60,000 bases of DNA from Apostichopus japonicus. Its lineage: Eukaryota; Echinodermata; Holothuroidea; Aspidochirotida; Stichopodidae. This document shows positions 1 to 13,279 of this stretch, piece by piece. The notes beneath the pieces are model-generated. The model was not told the DNA's origin, did not search any database, and saw nothing but the letters and a program-made list of their open reading frames with translations. A program made the position numbers and the translations under genes. The DNA lies in contig NC_092567.1 of the NCBI RefSeq assembly GCF_037975245.1, forward strand, positions 18,980,876-19,040,875, in the 5' to 3' direction. Each line of letters opens with the position of its first letter. The first letter of the stretch is position 1.

Positions 1-147
1 GAATTTTGAAATATGATTTATGATTTTTTATGATTTTTATGATTTTATGATTTTTATGATTTATGATTATGATTTTGAAATATGATATGAAATATGATTT
101 TTTTTTTTTTTTTTTTTTCTTGGGGGGAGGGAAATTTTGCAGATGAT

Positions 148-300
148 ATTTACTTCGTTTCTCACTTACCTGTCCACTCACAGTAATTGCACACTTGCTC
201 TACAGTGTCTAGAGTGACCTGGTGACCTTTGACATTGACTTCTCCTGTTGACCAACTGGTCACCTCAAGTCAACCTTACTGTACCTCCTCAGTTTTGTAA
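148..300 (-). repeat. Dispersed repeat family R1, copy a
   Basis: Read on the - strand it carries the shared end block gtgcaatt...gacaggtaag...cgaagtaaat also found at 59522-59572. The part beyond it (tctagagtgacct, gaccaactggtca) matches the interior of the copy at 59123-59300. The right boundary is approximate. Confidence 0.6.
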
Positions 301-1799
301 GTTGCTGTCATTCATTGTAACAGTGGCAATGCAAAAGCAATCAAAAGTTACTGGATTTAACAAAAGTGCAACCGTAAAACTTGTTCTAGAAAGAAGAGAG
401 AAGAGTATACAGTAGTAGTAAGTGACCTAAGTAGACCAACAATAAACATGTGGATATCCCCATCTGAAGTTACAATATAAGAGCTTTAATTACTAACTAT
501 AAACAAAACTTTATAAAGTTGTAACCACTCTTTTCCAAGTTTTGCGATATTAAAATTCATAAGTTAATGACACAAGACCCCTTTAGAGTTGATATGCAGA
601 AAATCAGATCCACAGCACACAATTATATGTCATTTTGGTAAATTATTTTCACTGACAAAAGCATGGAACTGCCAAGTTGGTTAGGCTTCACTGTGCCATA
701 CGCTAACACCAGTAGGATAGTATTAGGTTTGTTAACACAAAATAGTGAAGAAAACAATGTTTCATGTCAGAATACCAATATACTTAAGGTGTTCAAACAG
801 TTTTTGAGGCATTTTCTACATGCCATCGGTCATAATTTGCAAAAGTTGTTTTGAGACAAGTTTGCTTACATTATCTCTGCCATGATTTTATGCAAAGAGT
901 TTTCAGATTTTCACTCAACATTGTTGCAGAAGCCTAACCTTAGTGTACATAAAGTATTGACATTGTAGATCTGTACTATGGAGACTTGAACAGCAGTCAT
1001 AGTGGCGAATAAATTTTTGCGTTTTGGCGAGTAGATCTTTAGTCGCGGTCGCCAAATGGCATTACTTGTAAAAATATTTGTCAAGGCCTGACTTAATCAC
1101 TTTTTTATGGTCTTATATTGCTTACTCTGATATCGTACGTTTGTGAAACTCTTCAATCGTTCCAAGACTTTTCCGAGTTGGCCGAAACATGTTTCGTTTA
1201 TTAGCTTCGGTTTTCCTTTCACTCATCCAACTGTTTCCTGTTGTGACATTGCAAGCGATTAATAACAAGGTGATGACTGACTACAATTGCAGTGCGTTTA
1301 TGTGAGAATGTAGGTCACAGACTTTTCTGACTGTAGTCAATGTGGTTTTAGATGAAGAAAGAAAAAGGCTCTGGCTGTATATGGAAGTCTCATTTATGCA
1401 TTCATTCTTGACGGTGTAAAGAATCCTTTGTTTGGTACTGTTCTGAAGTGAAAAAAAACCCCCACAATCATGACAATTTGGTAATTTTGTTTTTTGGCCC
1501 GTTTGCAGAGATTGAGCGAATGAAATATATTCAAATATATTCATCTATCTAAGCTGTTTTTGTACCAAAATATTAACCCTATGGATGCCGCACGTACAGT
1601 ATGAGCACAACGGTCTTGCCCTCAATTTGTAGAGCCTGCACGGTGAAACGAGTTTGGAGAGTTTGGTCTCACTCAGTGCAAGGGAAGCAACTAATGACTC
1701 CAGGGTGTTTGTGAAATATGTTCTTTGAAGGGCTCCCTCTCTCTCTCTCTCTCTCTGCTGTAGGAATGCGAAAGTCGAGCAATATGGAGAGACATTATG

Positions 1800-1945
1800 C
1801 AATGGTGCTAGGCATGGGTGTTTGGCATGGGTGTTTGGCAATGGTGCTAGGCATGGATGTTTGGCATGGGTGTTTGGCAATGGTGCTAGGCATGGGTCTT
1901 TGGCATGGGTGCTAGGCATGGTGTTTGTGGTGCTAGGCATGGTGT
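1800..1945 (+). repeat. Minisatellite, GGCATGGGTGTTT / GGCAATGGTGCTA units
   Basis: About ten 12-14 bp units of two alternating kinds, imperfect. The open frames seen on both strands here come from the repeat. Confidence 0.85.
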
Positions 1946-2056
1946 TTGTGTACAATACATAGCTCAGCATTAGCAAGTATGGTTATGAACAGGGAAGGTG
2001 AACAAATTTGCTGTGCTTGCGTTCTGATTGTTTTGTTTTTTTTGTAATCGAACAAA

Positions 2057-2330
2057 AACAATAATAAAGACCGGACACAATGTTTTGATTTGAATTGTTG
2101 ATTCACTCGCTCCCTGCAAAGAGAGCCAAACGTCTTGACTAAGTTACATCGCTGTGGTTGTTCTCTCAATGTTGCCAAACACGTTTTGTAAACAATAATA
2201 AAAGTTCAGACACAATGTTTTGATTTGAATTGTTGATTTGATTGAATTGGTGATTTGAATTGTTGAAATATTGTGACTGACGTACATCGTCCGTGATTGT
2301 GTTCACAATATTGCCAAACACGTTTTGTAG
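2057..2330 (+). repeat. 134-bp tandem duplication, two copies
   Basis: Both copies carry acaataataaa, then cacaatgttttgatttgaat, and end with gttgccaaacacgttttgta. The second copy begins near 2192 and is more diverged in its middle. Confidence 0.75.
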
Positions 2331-2734
2331 AGTCAGGGGTCTGTGGCTTCCTGTTTATAGTGCAATGCATGATGGGGCTTCAACATGGCGTCCATTGTAT
2401 TAACTTTGAGAAAGACCTGATGGGATGTACGTGTCGGTTGAGTGCATGCTGTCAAGGTCTTTAACTTTCTGCTTTTTTCATGATTCATGATTCTAAACCT
2501 CAATCATATAGATAAAATAACAAGAGATACAGTACAAGATATTTAATGAATGACAACAACCAACTTCTTTCATGAGACTCTCAATAAAGGGACCAAGTGA
2601 TTAGTTTCTGTACCATAAATAAACAAATCTGTGCGTATGTTTTGATAAATGTATACTGTGCCGTCTGCTTCTGTTCTAATGTAGAAATCCCATGATTTTC
2701 GTTCATCATTTGTGCATTTCCATCATCTTTCTAG

Positions 2735-2872
2735 GCTCAAAAGCAATGGGCCGTCTTGCTGAAGAAGACTCAACAATCACAGAAGACCTACTACAACTGC
2801 TGCAAAGCGGAGAAAACTGCCGAATTGCAGGAGAAGGCCGCAGAAGGGGACACGACCCTGTCACCCGATCAG
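2735..2872 (+). CDS. PACSIN: PACSIN exon: F-BAR helix segment
   Basis: 138 nt, phase 0 to 0, preceded by a pyrimidine-rich acceptor (tctag) and followed by GTACTC. It encodes [11 protein letters not shown] and then a charged coiled-coil stretch with YYNCCKAEK, matching the PACSIN F-BAR region where vertebrates have AQKPWAKKLKE. It is the first PACSIN exon in the window. No exon for the preceding residues is seen in 1-2734. Confidence 0.93.
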
Positions 2873-5800
2873 GTACTCGAAACTGAAAACACTTTGACCA
2901 TTGTTTTGTTCAGTTTTACAGGGATGTATTCGGGGTAAAAGATTTTTAAACAGAAGTCTTGTCTATTACTTCAGTGCTCCCTTACATGCCTGCTAGCCAT
3001 ATGGTGACGTTCTGCACCACCCAACGACCCTCTCTGGGTCATTACCCTCTTTCTTTCGGAATGTACCATTCTGTATACTCACGTTTATTATTCTAGTAAT
3101 CGCCTTTTTCAGTAGTCTGTGCTTGTGGCGTGGTTTTAAATTTGAACACATAATACATATATTATGGTGTACTGTACCAATTTTTTCTTCTTAAAATTTG
3201 AAAGAAAAAAAACATGTTTGTATTTAGAAGTTTTGAATAATACCTCAAAGGTGGGTGGATGAAAAGAAAAATAAACCGAAAGACTCGCAGTGTGTTTGGA
3301 CGAATTAAACATTTCAAAACGTGCATGTAGCCGTTCTGAATGGTAAATGTGGAAGAAGGAACGAGTGGCCGAATGTCGGACGGGTCGGTCGAGCAGTTGT
3401 TAAAAAATGTCACCCGTTAGCAGGTTTCGGTAAAATTCCCCAAAAAACAAGTACGTGCATGAAGTAGTACTTCAAAAAAGTCACCACCCGAAGTCGTTTA
3501 AAGTTTTGTAAAAATACTTTTCTCTAAGATTCTCAAACCTTATATGAATGTATCAACTGATGAAATCGATCATTCAATCAATCAATTCAATCAATGAAGT
3601 AGTACTTCAATAAAGTAACCACCGTAAGTCATTTTAAGTTTTATAATAATACTCTTTCTAAGATTGTCAAACCTTTTATGAATGAATCAACTAATCAAAT
3701 CGATCATTCAATCAACCGAAACGAAACGGTTTTGTCTCTCGACCTCGCAGGTGAAAAAGATTCAGGACAAGAGAGATAAGTCGACGCACGACACCAACAA
3801 GACCAAAGACAAGTACGAGTCTTGTCTAGAGGACATCAACGAACACAACCCCCGCTACATTGAAGACATGACAGTGCAATTCAAGAAAGCCCAGGACTAC
3901 GAACGGAAAAGGCTACAGTTCTTCAAAGAGGCTCTGATAGCCGCCCATAAAGTATTGGACCTCTCTGTTAATGATAAGTGAGATTTTTCCCCATTTGTTT
4001 TTTTTTGTTTTTTTTGGTGGGGAAGAGGGTATTCTCTAGTTTTCAATGAGGTTTGGCAGATATTTTGCCAACATCTTGAACATTTTCTTAATATCGTCAG
4101 TACTGCAAGCAAACTGTTTATTGTGTCAGAAGTTGCTAAAAGCATTCGGCCGTCCTGACCGCTTTGAAAGTCGTGATTCATCGAATTTTCCCGAGTCACC
4201 AAGGAGTGAGTAAAACTTAGACAGCAAGATGTGTCAGAAAGATAAACTAGTAGATTTTTTATCTTTCCAAAGTTTGCTTTGACCCTTTTTGTACCAGTGA
4301 GTGCTTTAAATAGTGCAATATAATTTCAGAACTGAATGGTTCTCGCGAAAAATTTAAAAAAATTAGGAGTGATGGGAATCAATTTTGTTCCACTGTGTTC
4401 ACTGTAGCATAAAACATTACATTGTGTCATGTTTATTTTGTTGGTTTTTTCTTCTTTCCCGTCCCTGCTCACAGATTTTCAGCGATTTACACCGATTTCA
4501 TGAACACCTTGCGAAGTTCCGACTGCGAAAAAGATCTAAAGTGGTGGTCAGCTAATCATGGGGTCAATATGGCCATGAACTGGCCCAACTTTGAGGTAAA
4601 ATGGTGGTTGATACCAGCTGTTCACTGAAATGTTTGATACTCCTGTTAGCCTATAATTCCAAGTCATTTTAATAAACGTGCTTATAAAATGGTCAGTCCA
4701 TTTTGTAGGTATTGCCTTTTTTGGGTAAAATGTTAGTTAAACCTGTTTAAAGTAACAGAAACTTAGCTTACCGATAAGTTGGCAAGATCCCAATATGAGT
4801 TCAACCTAGTTAGCCCTCGCTTGGTTTATAACCGAATAAAAAATGGCTGATTTTCCGGGTATTGTGTGATCTAAGAAGTAACCAGAATTGTCTTCCATAT
4901 CTTACTCGAGCCAGGAAGTCAACACTAACGCTGCATAGGCCAGCTACAGCCAATCAAGCATATGCAACATGTATAAACTTAGTACTGTACCGCAAGCTAA
5001 TAGTATCCAGCACAGCTGATACACTGTGCTGTGTTAACATTGGCTTATATAGAACACTTAAACACACAGTACTTGTATGCAATCTGTTCACAAGCCAGAA
5101 CTACTTTTATGTTTTGTTAATAGAAGCTTGCTCTGACTAAGTTTATCACTGCTCTTCACCCCTTTTTCTTAGTCTGCCAAAGTCCTTCCTTGGCTAAGCT
5201 GTAAGATAATCCCTGATGGTACGAACAGTTATCTGATGAGCAGACTGTAAATCACTGCAAGGGAGTGGAACACCTCTTGACATTTGCTCTCGGCATGTTC
5301 AATTGGCCTGTCATTCTAAGACTGTGTAAATATAGGAAACAGAGTTGGTGAAATTACTGGGAAGTGCAGCCAGACAATTTCCTTATGCTGTAACTAAACT
5401 GTACACCAATATCATGCTCTCAAAGCACTGGTATTGACAGTACAAACAGTTCCTAACCACATGACATTCATACTGCTATGTACTGACAATACGAGTGCTC
5501 TGAAGCGGGACATGACACTACAGTATAGAAAAAAATTGTCCCAACTGGGTGGGAAGTGTTTGTCAGTAATGAATATGTATTCAGCTCCTGTAAAATATTC
5601 AAGCATACAGAAAAATAGCACCTAATCAACACAGCTAGGCTTACTGTCGTAACTGAGAGGAAATGCATCACCATGAACAAAAAGGAATGCTTATCCTTCA
5701 CGTATATCCCTTACAAACATTTACAATGGATATTGGGAGGATGTGGATAATTGGGTGACGAAGGACACAGGACAATTTCTTTTGTGGTCCTTTCAAGTTT

Positions 5801-8800
5801 CTTTCGTGTCATGCTTTCAAAGCACTCGTAAAGACAGTACGAGCAGTATGAATATCCAGTTTCTCTCATATAAAAGTAAGGAACTGTTCATACTGTCGGT
5901 ACGAGTGCTTTGAAGCATGATATTGGAGGACAGTACACAGTGGTATTAGCATTTAAGGAAATTTTTCCAACATAACGTAGTCTCCCCACTTTTTTTTTGA
6001 TGCAGGAATATTCCAAACAATTCCACGCCATCACCAAAAAGTATGCAGTGGTATTGGCATATGGAAATTGTACTAATGTAACCTAGTCACCGCGTTTTTT
6101 TTTTCTTTCCTTTTTCTGATGCAGGAATATTCTGAACAAGTTCACGCTATCACCAAAAAGTCATCAAAGGGTAACGTCGGGGGTAGCGGAGGGGAAGGCG
6201 TCGTCGTAGCTTCATTCAAATCCACGTCGGAATTCTCGAACCAAGACTACAATGATCCGACGTACAACACAAATTCGTAAGTACATCTTCAAAGTTCACT
6301 TTTAGCCTACAAGGAAGTTTCTAAAAAAGGGGGGGGGGGACAGACAACCGACCAATCATCTTTAGTCTTACACCTGACAGAGATCCTCATGAAGAACAAC
6401 TCGCCCCAAACAGCTAAGAAATATCTGGTTCCATTTGGGAGATATCCTAGTTTGAAAGCCTCATCTGGGGAGGGGGGGGTGGGCTGTCATTTTGTAAATC
6501 TGTGATGTCATTGGCCCTCTAGGATCTGAAACCAGTGAAATTTCTCTTTCTTTGGGTTTTTTCTTCATATTTTGCCATCAGTAGGTCCTGTTCAGAGGTT
6601 TAATTTTTTTAAATTAATAAAACCCATCTCCAGTTACAGAAAATCAATTTTGTTATAAATCAAGAAAAACATTAAAAAGAAATTGAAACCCAAGTAAATT
6701 TTTGTATGTGATGGACCATTAAAAGTCTGTGATATCTTGCAAGTGGAATCAGATTTTTCTTTGCTGTTTGGAGTAGTTGTTAGTGACAGTATCACATTGT
6801 CTAAGTGGTTGGATTTTGTGTTTCCTTTAAAGATAGATACACATAGTGTTAGAAACTTATATTTATCCATCGAGAAGAATAATAGTAATAAAACTAGAAC
6901 TAACCATGTCATAGCAAATTAAAAAAATGGCAATGTTAATGCATGGAACTTGCATAATTTTAACTGTACAGATATAATGAATTAATTTTCTTTTCAAACT
7001 TACAGCGAGACCGGTAAAAGCAAATTAAAAACCGTACTTTTTTAAGATTGCATGAGTCAATTATATTAATGTATAAAATCGTGATAGTGCACGAAGATTA
7101 AGTCCCTGGTCGTTCGTTACGGCAAAGGAATGAAAAAGGTTTGCAAATGTGGTGGTGTTGGGGAAAAGCAAGCATGAAAACATTGGGGACATTTTTTCGC
7201 TCTCAAACCAGTGAATTATATATTTTTCGGGATCAACGAGCGTACCGAATGTTGGGTCGCTATATCTTCTGTATGCATGATGCATGAAACGGACAAAGTT
7301 GCTTGAAATTAAAATTCTCACCTTAACCTTGGAAGTTTTTTTCACAAGTGGCAAAACATTTGAGTAGCATATTTGTGAGAAGTGTCTAACCACTTTTCAA
7401 TAATGTGAGTAGTTAAATCAGGATTTAAATGCTGCCATTAATTAATTAATTCATATTTAAATTCTACTGATAAGTTTTCCCGCCTGTCTTTTTTTTTTTG
7501 ACATAACATTAGCCATCAAAGATGGTCAAGCTCTAATTCCTACGGCTGGGACTCCAGCCCCAACGTCGAAAGGTGAGATTTGATGTCTGTGCACCCCCCA
7601 CTATTCAAGACATTAACAGAAACACCAGTTTTTGCTACAAAAACCAAAAAATCAGTTTCCCTTTTCTGGTCCTTTTTCAAAGTTACTGAAATTTGTTTGA
7701 TTTTATTTCCGTTGTTATTCATTATTGTTGTTGTTGTTGTGTTTATTTATTCCAGATAACCCTCCCATAAATTTGTTTTTGTTTAAAATATACAACTTTT
7801 TCATCTTACTGTTTCTACCCTTTTGTGGTCTTTTGTACACTGTTAAAAACTATTGATAACCTTCCATATTTGTTTCTAACTGTTAGTTGAATAGTTTAGT
7901 TGAATAAATTTTGTTGTGGTTCATCCATTAATCCTTTTCTTTTAACACTAAAGCAAACCTTTTTTTGATGATAATTTGACGAGATATTCTTATTTAAACA
8001 GAAATGCAGGCCTGGTCTAATAAAAAAATTAAAAAATTTCCTGGTCTGCTAAGAAAAACCCACACAAGAAGTTTAGAGGAGTGCTGTAGTTGCGCTAAAT
8101 ATAAAAAAATTCCAGGTGTGCTCAAAAAAAAAAATGGCACTCCTTAAGAATTTTTTTTTGGGGGGGGGGGGTTGGAGGGGTGCTGTAGCTATGCTAAGAA
8201 TTGTTCTCTACAAGATAATTTCTGTGGGTGTGCACTTAACATTCAGTGTGTGATTTCATCTATTGCCCTGCCGATGTAGGGCACTGTTGATGTGTACGCA
8301 CCATGAACATCTTCCATGAAATTTAGTGATACTGCCCTTGGAGGGCAAAACACCAATATCACACATGTAAGACCAATTCAAGAATGGGGTTAGTTTAATG
8401 AATTAAGAAGAAAAAAATGAGTTCTTCTATATTTCATTTGAATAATGATAAATCCCACTTCTCGCAGTGAAGCAGTGGAAATCGGAAATCACATACCCCC
8501 AAAAGACAGGCCCTGGATACTTGAATAGCTACGAATGTTGCATTTTTACCCCTGTAAATATTTGTGCTTGCCTTGTACGGAATTATTCAATCTCATGAAG
8601 TACAGTAGGTTTTTATAAACTTTAGCCTTAAGGATAAAATTTATTATTAACATAAAGTAATCAAGAATTCAAAAAGATTCAAAAAGAACAGAAAATACAC
8701 CATAAAATTTTGAGAGAATTCATACTACAGATGTTGTAATAATCTATCAAACAATACAGAAATTATGCACATTTTAATTTAAATATTCATGATAAGTAAT

Positions 8801-11800
8801 TAATAACAACAACATCCAAAACAGAAGAAGAGAGAATCTAATATTACAAACAGTGGGTGTCTGTGGAAATGAGAAATATCGAAGACAAAAATAGCTCGCC
8901 TCAAATTTGTGAAATTTGAGACTATTTGATGAGTCATTTACTAGATAATAGGGTGGAGGGGGAGGCGTTATTTTTAGTCACAATAGTAACTGTGTTAAAA
9001 TGACAAGTCACTAATAACTTGCATGTTGGTAACAATGAATTTAAGGGAACACCAGCTGTGCTGAGTTTTGTCTGTTTCAGCATACAGTGTGGAGAAGTGA
9101 TCACCTATGAAATGTAAGTTCTATGGCCACCTAGCCAGTCCCCCCCCCCCCCCATATTCAGTACACTCTTTGTGTGTGATTATCTAAGTCAAAATCAGTT
9201 GGAATTTTTCCAAGATATACACAGTTTGAAGTTTTTCATAAATCTGGGAAACTCATTCAATATGTGCAAACTATGACGTGAAGTGTTGCGCTCATCAAAA
9301 TGTCTGTTTTTTAAGGCGTTAATAAGTTAACCCTTAATTACAAGCCCACATATATCATTTGAATAATGTGATGTTCCTCTTTTCAAAGAAGACAATAAAC
9401 ATATCTCCAAAAATCGCCATAAGTCACATACCTGTGTTCAATTGTCCTTGAAACGAAGGTTATTAAAAACAAATGAATTATCGTAGCCGGTAATTGTATT
9501 GGCAGTGCAGTTCAAAAATGTTGAAAAACAGTTTGAACAATAAAAATCTGTTTTGATTCCTGTTTACATTCATAGGATAGAATTCCTTGGTAATGAAAGT
9601 ATTTTTCCCTTTACTATCCTTGTGCTCTATAACCTCCCTCCCCCCCCCCCCCCACCCCCAGACATGCTAGAATAACATTATTAAAATATTAATGTTATTA
9701 TGTTTTTTGTAGAATTTCACCCAAATTGAAAAATTCTAAACTATTTTGAGAATTGGTGAGAATTGAACAAGAGTTATTAAAGTGAAGAGAGTGTGTGTGT
9801 GATTTTATTTCTATAGAAAGGTATACAAGTTATACAACAAAGGTATACAACAAAGGTATACAACAAAACCCAAAATTCCACCGAGACCAGCACCGAGAAA
9901 GGGCTTGAATGGAAGCAAGAGACCTTACCAGATAAATTCTCATAAGTGGTGAGGTTTACGGAAGAGAGCATGAAAAAAACTCATATTTAGCACCAAATTT
10001 TGATTTGATTTTATATTATGTATAATATATCTTATTAGTTCTCTCTCAATATCAAGAGTTGTAGTCTCTTTTGCTGCTATAGGTATGGATAATCCACAGC
10101 TGGAAAATCTTGCAAAAAAAATGAAGAGTTCCCCCCCCCCCATCCTTCACCCCTTCCATCAATACATCGATCAATTAAAATACAAATGAATCCATAATTC
10201 AATCAATTCGGCCGAGACTGCATTATTTGGCAATGTTCAATGATTTGAACATTATCATTGGTAGGAGATCGATCAATAGATTATCAGTTGATAGGAGAAG
10301 TATCGATTGTATTATCCCTTCAATTTCCCACCAGTAAATACCATCAAAAAGACACCAGAAGTTATGATTGGTCTTACAGAAACTTTCATGAAACTGTCAA
10401 AAACACCAGTTTACAATCAGAACTTTTGGACCTTGCATCAAGCTCAAAGTTTGTGGTGGATTTCAGAACAAGAATTAAATGAGTTCTAGTGGGAATGAGT
10501 CTCCACATTTACCTGAGAGAACAAAAATTAAAAATAAAAAATTTCATAAAAAATATTTTTCATAAAAAATATTTTTCATAAAAAATATTTTTCATAAAAA
10601 ATATTTTTCATAAAAAAATATTTTTCATAAAAAATATTTAAAAAAAATAATTTTCTTAAAAAAAGGTGTGACCTTGCTTGGAATTGTCAGACATCTTGGT
10701 AATAACGCAAGACAGAATAGTAGTTTTAAATCATATTTTTTATAAAAATGGATCAAAATCCTTTGTGGATAGTTTGATAACATTGCAAATAGAATTTGAA
10801 TCTGTAAAATAAATATTACTAAATTTTTCAAAATCTTGGATCAAGATTAAGTTTCAAGTCCTTAGTATTATTTCTGTTTCAAAAAAAATATGATAGAGAG
10901 AGAGAGATAGAAGGGGGGGAAAATTTGACCCCAAGTCACGACAACAGACAGAAAAACTTTCTCCTCTTGATGTGATCATTGAAACTGGTTTAATTTGCAA
11001 AAATCAATGTAATAGTGAAACCTTTAAACTTAAATATACCTTTGAGAAAAGAAAGGGGATAAAAGGCAGTTGACATCTCCAAATTAAATGCAAGATTTTC
11101 TGTCTTGGATGATAGGTGAGAAAGCTGCATTTTGTTTTGGTATTTTTGCATATTGAGCACATTTATTAGTTATAGTTTTAATTTCGATCTTAATTTCTTT
11201 ATTTATATATATTTTTCATGCCTGGCACAGGTTGTTTGAAGTCATGTAAACACATAATCATCCATGGCAGTTTTTGGCTTCTTTTTCTTTTGGTGAATTT
11301 TTTTTAAAAGGTGTTGTCATTTACTGGGTAAAAAAGTAAGAAACGACACAAATTAAGTTTGCAGCTTCACTTACGTTTCGTTAGAACTTAGTCTTCCATC
11401 TAAAAGACACTTAAGTCCCTTCATATTAATTACTTAGTCATTTGTATGACAAAGTGTGTGTAAGTCGTAACTGTATAAAGCATGTGCGTTTTGATAACGC
11501 ACTTTCCAACAAGAAAAATCTTGGACTTTGTTCTGTGGTAGTTTCAGGTAGTGTAAAGTAATTCTGTCCAACAAGATTGTTGTTTCACTGTGAGGGTGTC
11601 CCACAGACAATGTGGAACTTTGTTTTGAGGTAGGTTTAAGGTAGTGTGAACAGTTATACTGTCCAATCATCCCTTCGGACTACCTCAATGGACAATTCTT
11701 AAAAAGTTGCCTAAGAAACCTTACCTTGTCTCAGACCACTGGACAAGCCTTAAGGAATAAGTTAATGATAGTCTTTTAAAATGTTGCAAATGAGGAGGAA

Positions 11801-12926
11801 AGAAAAATGCTCCATTCTCCTCCTCCTCCTCCTCCTTACAAAATTAATATCAAACTAAATTATTTATGTTTATAAGAAAGATTACAAACCAAAGAATAGA
11901 AGCAAAATTTGCCCGAGGTCTCTTCCTACTTACGACCTTAGCCTTGAACCAGCCTTAGTATCAGCCTACCATGCACATTTGCTCTATCTTAGTCTAGTGA
12001 GATTTGGATTGTGTCTGACCCTCTGCTCAAACCAATGTTTTACTCTGGCTTGCCATGAAGATGGTTATTTAGAACCCCCTGATATGTATAGAGTTTTAGT
12101 TCCACAAAGTAATGTTTTTTTTTTTTCCATTATCAATCCTGACAATTAATGCTGTAAAACTACTTGTCAGCGGTTCATACAAAATCTTAGAAACAGCATT
12201 GAATAAATGTTTCTTGTTGGTTTATTTGACACAGAATATCAAAACATGGACTTTGCTGTTGCATGCCATATACCACATTAATAACTATTTCTTGGAAAAG
12301 TAATCATTACTCCCACCCCCCCCCAACTCCCCGCACAAAACATTTGTTAATGTTGAAACCAAATCTGATTTGGTACATATGTGAATGTTACACAGTAGTT
12401 GACAAGAATGCAGTTCCAATAGTAATAGCCATAAATATCATAACGTAAGTAATATTTATTCCGGGGCGGAAAAAAAGGAACACATCAATCAGTGGGATTT
12501 GAAAAACTGTGACATTATGTTTGAAATTGATTTTATCCCCACACGATAGAGATTATGTTAACAACAGCGTCATCAAAGAGCATACATCTGAACAGCCAAA
12601 GGTCTACTGTAAGTGGTAAGTCATACCTAACAGGTGAACCAACCACCACCCCACCCCCTCGAAGAGGTTAGTCTCTGGAGGTATCGCAGAATATTACCCC
12701 ACCAGTCGTTGCGCAATCCATATAAATATTAAAGCTGCACTTCTTGTAAGCAATTAACATGTTTGGTAACCGGCTCCTTGTAACTTTCACAGAAGTTTTG
12801 CTTTCTCCCACTTTTTTGTGGGAATCTGGGGAGCAGTGGGGAAATGTGGGGGGAGGGGGAATGTGGGTGAACTGAAGTGGTTTGTATAATTGTTGTTTGC
12901 AATGTGTGATATCAACATCAAAAGAT

Positions 12927-12972
<46 letters not shown>

Positions 12973-13218
12973 GAAATTGTTATGATTTGGAAAGTGAAAA
13001 ACTTCCAGCCTCCACTGGGATTCGAACCCAGGCCTCTCGCTTTATATGCGGACACCCTAACCACTAGGCTATGGACGCTGATTGTATGTCCAGAGGTTCG
13101 AAACCGGTAAGGAAGTCCGAAATTCCACTGTAGGCGTTTGTGTTTATATTTATATGTATATACACTAACACACATAAATATATGTATGTATGTATACATA
13201 TGTATGTAAATATATATG

Positions 13219-13279
<61 letters not shown>

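Larger units (their letters stand above)
1..2734 (+). other. PACSIN intron, left part (incomplete at window edge)
   Basis: No coding exon found. It holds T-rich simple sequence (1-120), an inverted copy of dispersed family R1 (about 148-300), a (CT)n run (about 1737-1757), a GGCATGGGTGTTT-type minisatellite (1800-1945) and a 134-bp tandem duplication (2057-2330). Short open frames here have no recognisable protein similarity. Confidence 0.7.
4596..6124 (+). other. PACSIN intron with two foldback elements and a duplicated acceptor
   Basis: Nothing coding for certain. It contains two related inverted-repeat elements (5411-5516 and 5809-5921) and a pseudo-copy of the next exon's acceptor and start (5936-6050). 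Confidence 0.8.

Noticed and set aside
12425-12444. Donor-like GTAAGT after a gcag in the PACSIN intron
   Set aside because: The exon would be 31 nt, does not fit phase 2-2, and lacks a pyrimidine tract.
13018-13071. Functional tRNA gene
   Set aside because: A- and B-box sequences are present, but no complete cloverleaf or acceptor stem could be drawn, and an AT tail follows. A SINE fits better.
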